Of a stretch of DNA of 64,000 nt, positions 35,306 to 47,104 are shown one piece after another. The notes under the pieces were generated by a model that was not told the origin of the DNA, made no database searches, and saw nothing but the letters and a program-made list of their open reading frames with translations. Position 1 is the stretch's first letter; every line of letters starts with the position of its first letter. A program made the translations under genes and the position numbers. The stretch comes from Canna indica. Its lineage: Eukaryota; Streptophyta; Magnoliopsida; Zingiberales; Cannaceae. The DNA lies in the NCBI GenBank assembly GCA_034359265.1, contig CP136897.1, positions 22,438,001-22,502,000 of the forward strand, written 5' to 3'.

Positions 35306-35674
35306 TAGAGGTGGCAATGGGCCGGGCCTGCCCATGGGCGGCACGGGCCCGACTCGTCTGTGCCCAAGGGGCGGGCTGGGCTCGCCCCCTGGGCACGTGG
35401 GCCGTGCCAAGCACGGCCCGCGGGCCAAGCACGACATGCGCACCGTGATGGCCCGAGCACGACACGCATGCTGTGCTGGCCCGGTCAAACCCAGGCCTGG
35501 CTGAGCCAGACCCAGGTCTGGCTCGAGTCTGGTCGAGCCAGACCTGATTAAATTTAATTTTTTTTAACTGAAAGTTTTGGGTCGGCCTGAGCTCGAAGGG
35601 GCGGGCTCAGGCCCAGGCTGGGCCTGCCCCCTGAACTGTCGGGCCGTGCCAAGCACGACCCATTGCCACCTCTA
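35306..35674. mobile_element. hAT-type MITE, GC-rich
   Basis: A 369-bp element starting TAGAGGTGGCAATGGGCC and ending, from the other strand, TAGAGGTGGCAATGGGTC: an 18-bp terminal inverted repeat with one mismatch. The flanks are TCGCATAT (35298-35305) and TCGCAGAT (35675-35682), an 8-bp target duplication with one change. The interior is dominated by GGGCC, CACGGCC and GGCTCGA words. Open frames inside are spurious. Confidence 0.85.
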
Positions 35675-36006
35675 TCGCAGATGTGTTATCATATTAGCAC
35701 GGGATAGACTCTTGTTGAACCAAGTGGATTGCCAGCCAGAAATAGGGACATTGCTTCATAGTCGATTGACAATAAAGTCAACAAAAGCAGTGAGTCATGA
35801 AGAGAACGAGAGCAATTTAGTCTTTCATTGTTTGATAAGGTGGTTGGTGAGAATGATGGTGGTTCTAGCTCCACATGATAGCGGCATAGAGAAGCGAGGG
35901 TGATTGTCGAGAAGGTAAAGAGACACATATTAAATAAAAAATAAGATATAAATTTTTAAAAAAGGTTTGGTGAAATGACACAATATTATTTTTCAACGTA
36001 TTTAGG

Positions 36007-38704
36007 GGTGTTGATTGAACTCCTGACCCACATCGACAGTACCAGTGTAAAACTCGAGAATTCCTAATATAAAATTTTTAATTGGTACAGTGCACCAAAT
36101 CAAAAACTAGCCGGGTCGAGTCGCGAAATCGTCGCGAGTAGAAGGTATAATTTAAACTGTTGGACTCATTATTAATGTTTTCATTTTGATTTATTAGTTG
36201 GATTGACTCAAGTCGAGTTGACACCGAGTTCACGGGTCGAGTCGGGTCTCAATTCGGGCTCCTGTTGAGTCGAGTGAAAGAACTTAAGTCTTGGGGGCAA
36301 AATTATCAAAAAAAGAGAGAATAAAACCCTCACCCATTGGCTGCCGTACGGCTCAAGGAGAGCCGCATGGAACCAAAGAAGCTGTGAGAGCAAGAGAGAG
36401 AGAGAGAGGAGATCAAGGGGAGAGTGACGCCGGAGTTTGGTGTTCTTCTTTTCTTCTAATCAAGGTGAGTGGTAGAACCTAGGATTTAAGAGAAGGCTCT
36501 AGCCGACCCTTATGATGTTGGTTCTTGTCGATTGACATGTATTTCTCGTTGTATTCTTGACGATTCTTGAACCTCGTTGATTCTTCTTGTGAACCATGGT
36601 GTATTGTGATTTTTACGCGTTGTTTTCATGATGTTTGGGTGCCGGCCGAACCAAGGAAAAAGGGGAAGGTCATGCCGAAATTTTCCCACAATTTCCTTGA
36701 GCCGTAGAAGCTTGTAGATTTGAGGTTCTTGTATGCTTCATTAGGATAGAGATCAAGGAGAACTTAGATTTTGATTGAAACCTATTTTCCTTCACCCTAA
36801 GGGTTCGGCCAAATAGGGCTTACCCATGTTGTATTCTTGACGATTCTTGAACCTCGTTGATTCTTCTTGTGAACCATGGTGTATTGTGATTTTTACGCGT
36901 TGTTTTCATGATGTTTGGGTGCCGGCCGAACCAAGGAAAAAGGGGAAGGTCATGCCGAAATTTTCCCACAATTTCCTCGAGCCGTAGAAGCTTGTAGATT
37001 TGAGGTTCTTGTATGCTTCATTAGGATAGAGATCAAGGAGAACTTAGATTTTGATTGAAACCTATTTTCCTTCACCCTAAGGGTTCGGCCAAATAGGGCT
37101 TACCCATGTGTAGTGGTGTGGCCGGATAGGGGAATAAGAGATTGGAGTAGAAAAACATACTTCTTTGGAGATCTACAAGTAAGAGTTTGATATACGAAAG
37201 ATTGCCATGTTATCTCACTTGTAGGGTATTCTTCTATGATTTATCATTTGTAGGATATTCTTCCTATGTTAGTTTATTGTAGGGTATTTTTCTTGCCTAG
37301 ATCACCTATGTTGAAATTCTCTACACTAATATGAGGTTGCTGAAATTAAATTTAATTGTGCAGAAATTACATGCTTAAATGCAGGAAATTAGTGTTTAAT
37401 TGCTGAAATTGTGTAGATAAGTAGGGTGATTTAATTGCAGAATTATTTCATTAATTCCATGCCGTAAAAAATTAATTATTGCAGTTATTATGTCTATTTC
37501 AGCTAAATAATGATGAAGGTATGTTGTCTATGATATGAATTGTTTTAGAGGAAAAATTAGATGAAGTTGTTTAGCTTGTGGACGTAAATGTAAGAGGCGA
37601 GGCTCTGTAGTTGACGACATAGATTACTAGAAACTATATATATGGACATTTTGACTTAGAGACATTAGGTGCTCGCACATAGGAATCTAATACTTAAGGT
37701 TTTGAATTGAGAGGGGGCCGAGTACGGGCGAAAGCCTGGGAGGTGCTTAATAATTGGTAGAATATTTTGTTTGTGTATTGTGCTTGAGATGGTCGGCCTG
37801 AGGGGTGCTGTTAGCTGGCGCTGCTATTACCCGACTCAGCGGGTGATTTAAGGTCTTGAGATTGCACCAGTGGGTCACGCTGGGTGTTAGATCCGAGTGG
37901 CGGAGGGTCTTGAGATTCCGTCGGTGGGCCACGCTGATGGTAGACCCGAGTGTCGGGTGGGACTGACTATTCCTAATCCGGTAGGGTTCTATAAACTAGC
38001 TGACCATCCTAGTTGACAGACCCGGTGATTGAATCGCTCTATGCGAATTTTATGTGAAATATAACTGGTAAAGGTTAATTACCATTGCTTGATCTTGTGG
38101 GCCGGTTGGCTGAGTATTACTATAATGTGAAGGCCGGTATGATCGAGAGTTGCCCCACAGGGTGAGGCCCGGATGGGCCGAGTGACATTCGCAATGTAAA
38201 GCTGTGAATGGCTAAGATAGTGCCTGAGCAGGGTGCGGCCGATTGACCAAGTTATGTGATAAATCCAATATTTTATCTTGCATCTTATATTGCTTATCAA
38301 TTGCGATTATATTGGGATTTAAGTGAAGGTTCTGAAGAACCACTCATTGAGTTCCTCGAGGACTCATGGTTTTATTATTTTTATTTTGCAGAGCTTGACC
38401 AGTGAGGTACGGCTTGATTGCGTGGCACAGCTAGAGGGCAGGTGGTGTCGCAGATCTCGTAGCAGATAGTTATGTAGTCGTAGTCGTATAGTGAGAGTCA
38501 TAGTTCATGCACCGAGTTGTTTTCATTGAACTTTGAGTTGTAAAAACCTATTTTCAAACATTCAATAAAGTTTGTACATTTTCATTTATGTTTTCTATGT
38601 TGATCTGGTTGCACATTGTGTTTAGTTGATAAGTGCATGTGGTAGGCTTCGGGGTACAGACACCTACCATGGCCGGTCACGCGACCCTGAGTTGGGGCGT
38701 GACA
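36007..38704 (+). repeat. Ty3/Gypsy 5' LTR
   Basis: The right end is secure: ...GGGGCGTGACA at 38704, three bases before a canonical primer binding site. The reverse complement of this end (TGTCACGCCCC) is identical to the start of the solo LTR at 48497, so the two belong to related families. The left end is uncertain; candidates are TGTTGATTGAAC at 36007 or TGTTGAGTCGAG near 36264. No 3' LTR exists in the window to decide. The LTR holds a 280-bp tandem duplication. Confidence 0.6.
36548..37107. repeat. 280-bp tandem duplication within the Gypsy LTR
   Basis: Copy 1 (36548-36827) and copy 2 (36828-37107) are adjacent and I see a single difference (TTTCCTTGAGCC against TTTCCTCGAGCC). The unit contains TGTATTCTTGACGATTC at its start and AGGGCTTACCCAT at its end. 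Confidence 0.95.
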
Positions 38705-38707
38705 AAG

Positions 38708-38719
38708 TGGTATCAGAGC
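38708..38719 (+). other. Gypsy primer binding site (tRNA-iMet)
   Basis: TGGTATCAGAGC, the complement of the 3' end of plant initiator tRNA-Met, three bases after the LTR end. Confidence 0.93.
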
Positions 38720-38823
38720 ATATGGTTAGATCTTGACTACCACTAGGGTCTGGGTACTATATGAGGCATAGCTAGCATACCGACATACGATATAGTTATT
38801 AAATATTTTTCTTAACTACTAGA

Positions 38824-40038
38824 GTGATGAAGACTCACAATGCTGTGTTGAGAGGCAGTGGCATTAATTCCACCGGGCGGCAGGGCCGAGGCCAAGGGCA
38901 TGGGAGAGAGCAGCGAGAGAAGGAGGGACAAGATCCCATAGTTGCTCAGCTGCAGGCTCAAGTGACTCAGTTGACAGAGGCGCTCCGCAAGGAGCAAGAG
39001 TTGAGGCAGCAGCAGCAGCAGCCGCAGTCGATACCCATGGCACTCGTGGTACCGGAGGTGGCTGAGCTAGTAGTACCGATGGTCAGGGTTCTTGGGGCAC
39101 CCACATATGCAGACTTTGTCAAGTTGAAGCCGTTGGAGTTCACTGGGACAGATCGGCGGGTAGAAGTCACTGAGTTTCTTGATGACTGTTATGAGTTATA
39201 CGTGGAGCTTGGGTGTTCATTTTAGGCGACAGCTCATATGATAGGCCTACAGCTTAGGAGATCGGCCAAGGACTGGTTCCATACTTGGAAGGATCGCAGG
39301 GTGGCAAGCGCGCCACCCCCTACATGGGAAGAGTTCAAGGCTGCTGTGGTGGAGCAGTATTTGCCATTGAGAGTCCGCGATAAGCAGGCGAGAGAGTTCG
39401 AGCTGCTGCGTCAGATGCAGTTCACCCGTGTCTTGAAGTACCACCATACTTTGGTAGCTACTGAGACCACCAAGGTCAAGATGTTCGTTGAGGGGCTGAG
39501 AGCTCAGATCAGCAGACTTATTCATTACATCGAGGACACTACATTTGCTCGGGTAGTGGATGAGGCACTCCAGAAGGAAGCACTGGTACCGTTCGAGAAA
39601 CACGACGGGCCCCTAAAGAAGAAGTTCTGACCTCAAGGATATAGAGGTCGGCCTTGGTACTCTGAGGGGATTTTTGCGACGACAGATCACCAGCCGAGCA
39701 GGGGATACAATAGTAGCAGGGGCCGTGGAGGCCCAGGGTTAGGAGCGACTCGGCAGGCAAGGTCTGGGGGTGCTTCTTAGAAGTCAGAGATGCCACAGTG
39801 TGGTCGCTGTGACAGAAGGCACTGGGGTGCTTGCTACAGCTGCACGGATGAATGCTTCAGATGTGGGCAGGTTAGGCACTTCAAGAAGGATTGTTTGGAC
39901 AGAGGTGGCCAGAGGACTGAGCGGTCCAGAGGGAAAGCGTCGATGTCAGTTGATTCTGTGGCTCAGAAGGGTCAGACGTAGGGCAGGGGACAGCAGACCA
40001 GTCACTCTGAGAGGCCGTCTGTCAAGGTCTATGCTATG
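38824..40038 (+). pseudogene. Gypsy gag remnant with CCHC knuckle
   Basis: One reading frame runs from ATG 38824 through the retrotransposon gag domain (FTGTDRRVEVTEFLDD, SAKDWFHTWKDRR, WEEFKAAVVEQYLPL) to a zinc knuckle CFRCGQVRHFKKDC at about 39850-39891. It is cut by four in-frame stops: TAG 39223, TGA 39628, TAG 39778 and TAG 39979. At least three fit single C-to-T changes of CAG or CGA codons. The N-terminus has a coiled-coil-like Q/L/E-rich stretch. Confidence 0.8.
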
Positions 40039-41960
40039 AACCGTGATGGCGCTGAAGCATCTAAGGCAATGGTAACATGTATTCTTATAGTTGGTTCATC
40101 TGTTGCTTATGTGCTATTTGATCTAGGTGCTACGCACTCCTTTGTATTTGCTAGTTTTGCTGCTAAGTTACTTGTGACACCTTCATTGCTTGATGTGACA
40201 TATGTTGTGTCGACGCCTATGGGCGATGTAATACTAGCGAGACAACCTTCCGGGGCCGTGAAGTGCTCATTTAGGGGCATGTGCTGAAGGCAGAATTGAT
40301 ACTTCTGCCGATGTTTGAGCTTGATGTTATACTCGGCATGAATTGGTTGACGAATCACTTTGCGTTAGTGGATTGCAGGGCTAAAACTATCACTTTCAGT
40401 AAGCCCGAGTTACCGCAGTTTACCTTATAGGGAGATGGAAGGGGGGACCCTATGGTGGTCATTTTAACCCTAAAGGCTCGCAAACTGCTCTTGGGCGGCT
40501 GCCAGTCCTTCTTGGCATTTGTATTTGTGGCCGAGGAGGATAGAGACACGACAGGGAATGTCGGGAGAACACGGGTGGTTTGTGAATTCCCTGATGTATT
40601 TTCCGAGGAGTTGCCGGGTTTACCGCCAAGAAGAGAGAGAATTTTGCATCGACTTGCAGCCTGGGGTGAAGTTGATCCCCATTCCACCATATCAGATGAC
40701 ACCGACTGAGTTGAGGGAATTGAAAGCTCAGTTGCAGGAATTGCTAGACTTGGGTTTCATCCACCCGAGCGTGTCTCCATGGGGTGCTTGGGTGCTCTTC
40801 ATGAAGAAGAAGGACGAGTCCATGCGCATGTGCATTGACTACAGGCAGCTTAACTAAGGTGACAATCAAGAATCTTTACCCGCTGCCAAGGATCGATGAC
40901 CTGCTCGACCAACTGCAGGGGGCACAATGGTTCTCAAAAATTGACTTGAAGTCCAGATACCATCAGCTGAGAATCCAGGACTGTGATGTGCCTAAGACTA
41001 CCTTCAAAACTCGCTATGGCCACTTTGAGTTCCTGGTGATGTCCTTTGGGCTGACTAATGCGTCTGTGGTCTTTATGGACTCGATGAACTGAGTGTTCAA
41101 GGAGTATCTGAACAGATTTGTGATCGTCTTCATTGACGACATCTTGGTTTATTCTAAGAGTAGGGAGGAGCACTCGGAGCATTTGAGGATGGTCATGGAA
41201 ACCCTTAGGGAGTATCGGTTGTATGTCAAATTTTCCAAGTGCGAGTTCTGATTGGAGAGCGTGAGGTTCTTAGGCCATGTGGTGTCCATGGAAGAGGTAA
41301 GAGTGGACCCCACAAAGGTGGAGGCAGTGCAGAACTGGAGGCAACCGATTAGTGTGACTGAGATTTACAATTTCTTGGGGTTGGCCGGGTATTATAGAAA
41401 ATTTATGGAAAATTTCTCCAGAATTGCGGCTCCATTGACTCGGATGACCCAGAAAAAGGTCAAGTTTGTTTGGGTCGACAAGTGCGAGGAGAGCTTTCAG
41501 AAGCTCAATGAGTTCTTGACGTCAGCACCAGTGTTGGCCGTACCTTCAGGCTCGGGAGGGTTTATGGTTTACAATGATGCCTCTCGGGTTGGCCTGGGCT
41601 GTGTTATGATGCAATATGGCAAGGTGATAGCCTATGTGTCCCGCCAATTGAAGGTTCATGAGAAGAACTACCCGACGCATGACCTAGAACTAACGTAAGT
41701 GGTATTTGCTTTGAAGCTATGGCGCCACTACTTGTACGACGAGACATGTGAGATTTACACTGATCACAAGAGTCTCCAGTATTTGCTTACCCAGAAAGAG
41801 CTGAACCTAAGGTAGAGAAGGTGGCTTGAGCTCTTGAATGACTATGATTGCATCATTATGTACCATCCTGGGAAGACCAATGTGGTGGTAGATGCCTTGA
41901 GCAGGAAATCCATGGTCAGCTTGGCTCATTTGGCAGTTAGTAGGAGGCCGCTGGCTTGGA
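40036..41960 (+). pseudogene. Gypsy protease, reverse transcriptase and RNase H remnant
   Basis: An aspartic protease segment has DLGATHSF at about 40120-40143 where family members have an Asp-x-Gly-Ala core. A frameshift near 40275 leads to MFELDVILGMNWL. The reverse transcriptase follows: [33 protein letters not shown] and the active site FIDDILVYS (about 41130). RNase H shows [38 protein letters not shown] and [10 protein letters not shown]. Broken by stops at 40428, 41090, 41249, 41696 and 41813 and by frameshifts near 40275, 40640 and 40850. Non-functional. Confidence 0.85.
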
Positions 41961-43539
41961 GAATTTCCAATGTTCATGAATTTGCTTTGATTAATTATGA
42001 AGCAGTGGGTGAAGGAAGTAAAGTTCAACTTCAAAGGAAAGGAAGTAAGCTTCTTAGAATCTGACGTGGCTATTCTATTAGGCTTGCCTAGTTGAGGAGA
42101 AATTATTCTAATTCCAGAGGAGCCAAGTGAAGCGACTTCGGAGGGTTATATGAGGGACAGATATTTTCCTAATGGAGCATCCCCTAGTGAGACCCAAATA
42201 GAAGACCTAATGATTCAAGTGCATGGTTCTAACAACCCTCAAGATAACGAGGATTTTTGTCGTTTGTACATTTTATATGTATTTTCTTGTATATTGTACT
42301 GTACGTCCGGATATTGTGTATCAAGCTATTTGTTGGGTTATGTAGATAACCCGAGAGACATTAGTAAGTATAACTGGTCTAATTGTATATATTCATTCGT
42401 AGCCGGACAAATCCCATCCATTGGGGAAAGAATTAGATCAGTAGTTGGACAGCAACAGACCAACCCAACTGCCACCTACATGCGTGGTTGTGTTATCCTT
42501 TTCCTAGTTAGTATGATCATTTTATGTAAATATTTTATTTTATATGATTAATAACATGTTTTATGGATTATATTGTCTTTGACAGAGTTGGTTTTTGAAC
42601 ATGTGCCTATGTTGATACCCTGAGCCATACCCGATAAGCTCAGATTGTGTATTATAAATTGGCAAACAATGACCCTTGAGTCGAAATGGAATTTTGTGAC
42701 CCATGATTCAGTTGTTGAAAATTTTATTCCTTCACCCCAAGAAGAACTTCTATTTCGGCAACACATAAGGGTATGAAGTTACATATTGAATTTATTGAAT
42801 ATGGGTTACATATTAAATATACATGCAGTTTTTTACATGTTGAATTTATGGATTTGAGTATTTTTTTTCATAAGTTATGGCTTTGGGAATATTCGGATCC
42901 ATAGTAAGTTGTGACATTGTATTGACGTTATGAAAAAAACCATGTTGAAGTTATGGATCCAATTCAAATTGTTGCTCTTAAATTTATTGAATATGGGTTA
43001 TATTTATTGAATACATTATGATTTGATAAAAAAAAATTTCAGACTGCCAAAGAACTGTTGATTGATTTTGTGACTGAGTACTGCCATGAGCACATTATGT
43101 GATATTTGTGAAGACAAATGAAGATAGCCACACCTGATCCATGCCCTATGACCCAATATTATATACAGAGATATTGTTAGGAGGGTATCTATACAAAAGA
43201 ATATATACAATCTCAGGGAAAGGAGGGGACCCCCTTGTGGCAAAAGGTGAATGGCAAAAAGCCAAAAAAATTAAGAAAGAAACTGTTAAGGTTGAAGAAG
43301 AAGTATCTGTTAAGGGTGAAGGGAACCCTACAAATGGTGAAGAAACAATTATTTGGTTGGAGGATTCCCAAAAAGTGTGCCAACGGGAAGGTGAAGAAGA
43401 AGGCAAAATTCTTGTTGCAAGTCCCGAGCCAACAAAAAGAAGAAAAAAAGAGCCATTTCAAAGAAATATTCTAAGAGGCCAAAAGTTCCCAAGAAAGATA
43501 CTACATCAATGTTCCCATTGGATGATCCACGAAATCTAA
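41961..43539 (+). pseudogene. Plant mobile-gene fragment (Ulp1/PMD-type N-terminal domain)
   Basis: Past the Gypsy break the plus strand encodes, with stops and frameshifts, [24 protein letters not shown], then DFCRLYILYVFSCILYCTSGYC and SKYNWSNCIYSFVAG (42240-42410), then PDKLRLCIINWQ and FRQHIR (to 42768), and a Lys/Glu-rich part (43210-43539). The arrangement 'F..KEVSF...DVAILLGLP' followed by 'LYVLF...NW..F' resembles the N-terminal domain of plant transposon-derived genes (DUF1985/Ulp1 or plant mobile domain families). The family is suggested by pattern memory only. No protease core is seen. Confidence 0.4.
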
Positions 43540-43556
43540 TTCACTTGTGAAATGGT

Positions 43557-45058
43557 GTGACCACAATTGTAAAAATATTGAAAACAAGATGGCAAAACCC
43601 AAGACTGCTTCTCTTCCCCCCCTCCTCCCCCCTACCCCCTCTTTGTGTCGGTGCCTTTTGCCGCGCCCCCCTTCCGAGTGAGCCCCCCCCTCTTCCACCA
43701 GATCCCCCTGATGGTGTGGCACCTCATCCTCTGTCCCGATCTAGATCTCGCCCCTGTGGAGTCTCCAAGGCACGTCCATCCTCACGTCCTGCCTCCCCTC
43801 GCCCATCGTTGTCTTGGGCTCAGGTCCTCCGTGAGGATCGCCTTCCTACAGGTAAGGCTTCTCCCCTCCCCTCGCTTGAGTGTTCATCTTCGATTCCTGT
43901 CGATACTGTGCATTTCACGCCTGATCAACTCCGCGTGTGGAGTGAGCCTTGGGAGCAATCCCTAATAGGCAAGTTTTTCGGTAAGATCCCGCCGCTCACC
44001 GTCGTTTCTTCTTGGGCTAAAAGGCTTTGGTCTGGCTTGGGTTTCACATCGGTTTTAGACCTCGAAGAAGGTTTTTTTGTGTTTTGATTTTTCAATATGT
44101 CGTCGTCTATTGCGATTCTGTCTGGAGGCCCTTACTCGTTGGGTGGCTCCTCTCTTCGTTTGGTGCCTTGGCGCCCTAGCTTTAGATCGTGGTGTGAGAT
44201 TTTTACCACTGCCCCTATGTGGGTTAGATTCATTGGCTTACCGCTTGAACTCTGGAATATCGATTCTGTTTCTTTGCTTGCCCAATCGTTGGGAAAGATT
44301 ATTACTATCAATCATCATTCGTACCATTTTGTCCGTGTTCGCTACGTGTGTGTGTGTGTGTGGAACTAGATCTCCGGCAGCCACTCCGGCAAGGCCTGTG
44401 GATTGGTGTGTCGGGGAAAGAATTTTTTCAGCCTTTGTCATATGAAAATGTCCATTCCGTATGCTTTTTGTGTGGTTTGATTAGTCATCGGGAGGTTGAC
44501 TGCCCCCATAAATGTGCCGCGTCGTCGGTTTCTAATGTCCCGACCACCATTGGTCTTGTTTCATTGGGTTCTTTGGCTTATGATAAGCCGATTTCGACTC
44601 CTGTGCTGGGTCGTGATTTTGTTGATAAGCCAGTCGCTAAAGATCTGGTAGGATGCCAGAGGGCTGATGAGGGTAATGTGCCTGTGGTACCGGCTTGCGG
44701 GCCGTGGATTTTGGTCGCTCGCAGGAACAATCGTCAGCGTCCTCCCCAGGCTGCTCACCGTCAGGGGTTGAGGTCGGCCTCTGGTCTTGCATGTGGCCGC
44801 TCCAGGGCACGCATGCTGCACATGCCTAGTGGCTTGGGTACCTCACGTGCTCATCTCGTGGACCGCCACTTGTCACCGCATGCGGGGTCTGAGCCAGAGG
44901 AGGGTGAGCTGTCACCTCGGGGGGATTCATGCAAGCCTTTTTGGCCTGATCCGCATCCCGCCGATTTTGAAGAGGATCCTGGTATTAATGGCGAATCACA
45001 CCATATCGCCTCTGGGGGCCTTCTAATTGCGTGGAACACTACCTGTATTAAAGCTTAA
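43557..45058 (+). pseudogene. LINE ORF1 remnant (DUF4283 and CCHC knuckle)
   Basis: A proline-rich leader is followed by SWAQVLRED, then in another frame the DUF4283-type core (LRLVPWRPSFRSW, PMWVRFIGLPLELWN), then in a third frame VELDLRQPL and the knuckle CFLCGLISHREVDCPH at about 44461-44508. A (GT)n run at 44346-44362 lies at the second frame change. The tail (44520-45000) is low in conservation. It joins directly to endonuclease sequence (GGLLIAWN) near 45012. Confidence 0.75.
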
Positions 45059-47104
45059 GTATTATCGTCTTAACCTCAATGCATTTTGATGCTAGTCGGG
45101 ATTGACTCGCTAGAACTGTTCCTACTTTCTAATGTCTACGCAAGTGTGAATCCCTCTCTTCATTGCACATTTTTTTCTAGTTTGTCGGATTTTGATTTCT
45201 CGCATGTTCCATGGATTTTGATGGGGGTTTCAATTGTACTTTAAATGATTTTGATAAAAAAAGGGGGTTCCCCATTTAGTTTGTCTAAGCCGATTCTTGC
45301 GTTCCGTGATTTTGTTAACAATTTAGACCTTGTTGAATTGAGATTTTCTGGAGTGCCGTTTACGTGGTCTAATAATCGTACGGGACATGCTAAGATTCAA
45401 ATATGCCTTGATAGTATGTTTTACAATGCTTCTTGGTTATACTTTTTTGATGATGCGGTGATTAAACATCTTAACCGCGGTGTGTCTGATCACTGTCCGC
45501 TCCTGCTTTCATTTTCTCGGCATTCAAATCGATGTAATTTGTTTCATTTTCAAAACTTTTGGACTGAGCACCCCGAGTCTATGAATGTGGTGCAAAAGGC
45601 ATGGGGTGAGGTTCCGCAGTAGCTCCATCCCCATGGCTTGTTTTTCGTAGGCTTGACATTTACAAGATCGGCTTTATCGAATTGGAATAAAAATTGCCTT
45701 GGTCTTTTGAAAGTTTCCTTAGATAATACGATAGCTTCTATTTTTGAGTTGGAGATGATTGAGGCTTCTATTGGTTTGAGTCATGCTGATGAACTGAACT
45801 TAAGAATGTTATATAATAAAGCTGCTACCATTAGAAAGCAAATCACACTAAAATGGTGGGCTAAATCTAAACAAATATGGATTAAGGATGAGGATTACGA
45901 CTCAGCCTATTTCCATCGTGTGGTTTCTATAAAGAGAAGGCTTAATAAAATCATGTCTGTTTTAGTCTCTCCTAACCTTACCTTAACCGATGAATCAGAC
46001 ATCTTGAATGCTTTTAGTAATAGTTATCATGATCTTTGGTCTAATTGCTCTAGTTGCAACCATTCAGATCTTTCTGCGCATTTAGATGTTCATTCTATTG
46101 ATGATACTTGTGCTAGTGAACTTCTCAAACCTTTCACACTCTTGGAAGTCATCAATGTTGTTGCCTCATTGCCTAATGGTAAGAGCCCGGGCATTGATGG
46201 ATTTACGGGTAAATTCTATAAACATTATTGGTCTGTTATTTCCCCGGCTTTTATGAATTGCATACATGCTTTCTTTGATAATGCTATCTTACATGCTGAG
46301 TGGAATAAAACGCTGATTACTTTCTTCCCTAAATGTAAGAATGCTAAGTGGATTAAGGATTATAGACCGATAGTGCTATGTAATATAAGTTATAGAATAC
46401 TTGCTAAACTGTTAGCTAATCGTATGGAATCTGTTGTGCCTGAACTTGTTTCCCCCTTTCAATCGGCCTTTATCAAAGGACAAAGCATCCATGATAATAT
46501 ATTGATTGCCCAGGAAATTACCCATTCGTTGTATTCTTCAAGAGGGAAAAATCCTCTTATCATAGTCAAAATAGACTTAGAAAAAGCCTACGATAAGCTC
46601 TCTTGGCATGCTGTTTTTGATATGCTTAAGGCTTTTAATTTTCATGGTATATTCATTAATTGGATTAGATCATGTTTAACTATTGTTAATTTTGCATGCT
46701 TATTGAATGGTAAAATGTCGTCCTTCTTAAAAACTAAGCGCGGAATCAGACCGGGAGACCCCTTATCTCCCTATTTGTTTGTCCTTACTGCTCAAGCTCT
46801 TACATGTCTGTTTGATTGTGCAGTTAATTCTGGTAGGTTTACCCCATTTAAATTTCGCAATTCCATTTCGGTTAGTCACTTGTTATTTGCGGATGACATC
46901 CTTCTTGCATTTAGAGCCAATAAAAAAAGTCTTCATATTGTTAAAAGAATCTTTAGCATCTATGAAAATTTCACGGGGCTTTCGGTTAATCTTAGCAAAT
47001 CTAAAATTTATTTCCTCAAAAATGCAAGTAATACATGTCGATATGAAATTAGCTCTTTCCTCAATATGAAAAATGGTTCATTTCCATTCAAATATTTTCT
47101 CTAG
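45000..47104 (+). pseudogene. LINE ORF2 remnant: endonuclease end and reverse transcriptase
   Basis: Endonuclease pieces: GGLLIAWN near 45012, then FRDFVNNLDLVELRFSGVPF and the catalytic-type SDHCPLL at about 45488. A stop follows at 45620. The reverse transcriptase frame 45638-47104 is open for 488 codons: NGKSPGIDGFTGKFYK, DYRPIVLCNISYRILAK, QSAFIKGQSIHDNIL, KIDLEKAYDKLSW, RGIRPGDPLSPYLFVL and the active site FADDILLAF near 46888. The RT domain looks intact, but without a complete endonuclease and C-terminus it is unlikely to be active. Confidence 0.85.

Larger units (their letters stand above)
36007..41960 (+). mobile_element. Ty3/Gypsy retrotransposon, 3' part missing
   Basis: The order LTR, tRNA-Met-type primer binding site, gag with CCHC knuckle, protease, reverse transcriptase, RNase H matches Ty3/Gypsy (RT before integrase). 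The element stops inside the region after RNase H (near VDALSRKS...SVSRRPLA at 41880-41955) and changes to an unrelated mobile-gene fragment. The integrase, 3' LTR and target duplication are absent. Many point stops show long inactivity. Confidence 0.82.
43557..47104 (+). mobile_element. L1-type LINE, internally deleted and 3'-truncated
   Basis: Plus-strand non-LTR retrotransposon with ORF1 (gag-like, CCHC) followed by ORF2 (endonuclease, reverse transcriptase). The first part of the endonuclease is missing, and ORF2 stops at FPFKYFL, where plant L1 ORF2 would continue into the C-terminal RNase H/zinc-finger region. The right end is replaced by a tandem repeat. No target duplication or poly-A tail is visible. 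Confidence 0.85.

Noticed and set aside
42548..42766. 72-aa minus-strand frame
   Set aside because: The plus strand here continues the mobile-gene fragment (INWQ...FRQHIR), so the minus frame is a shadow.
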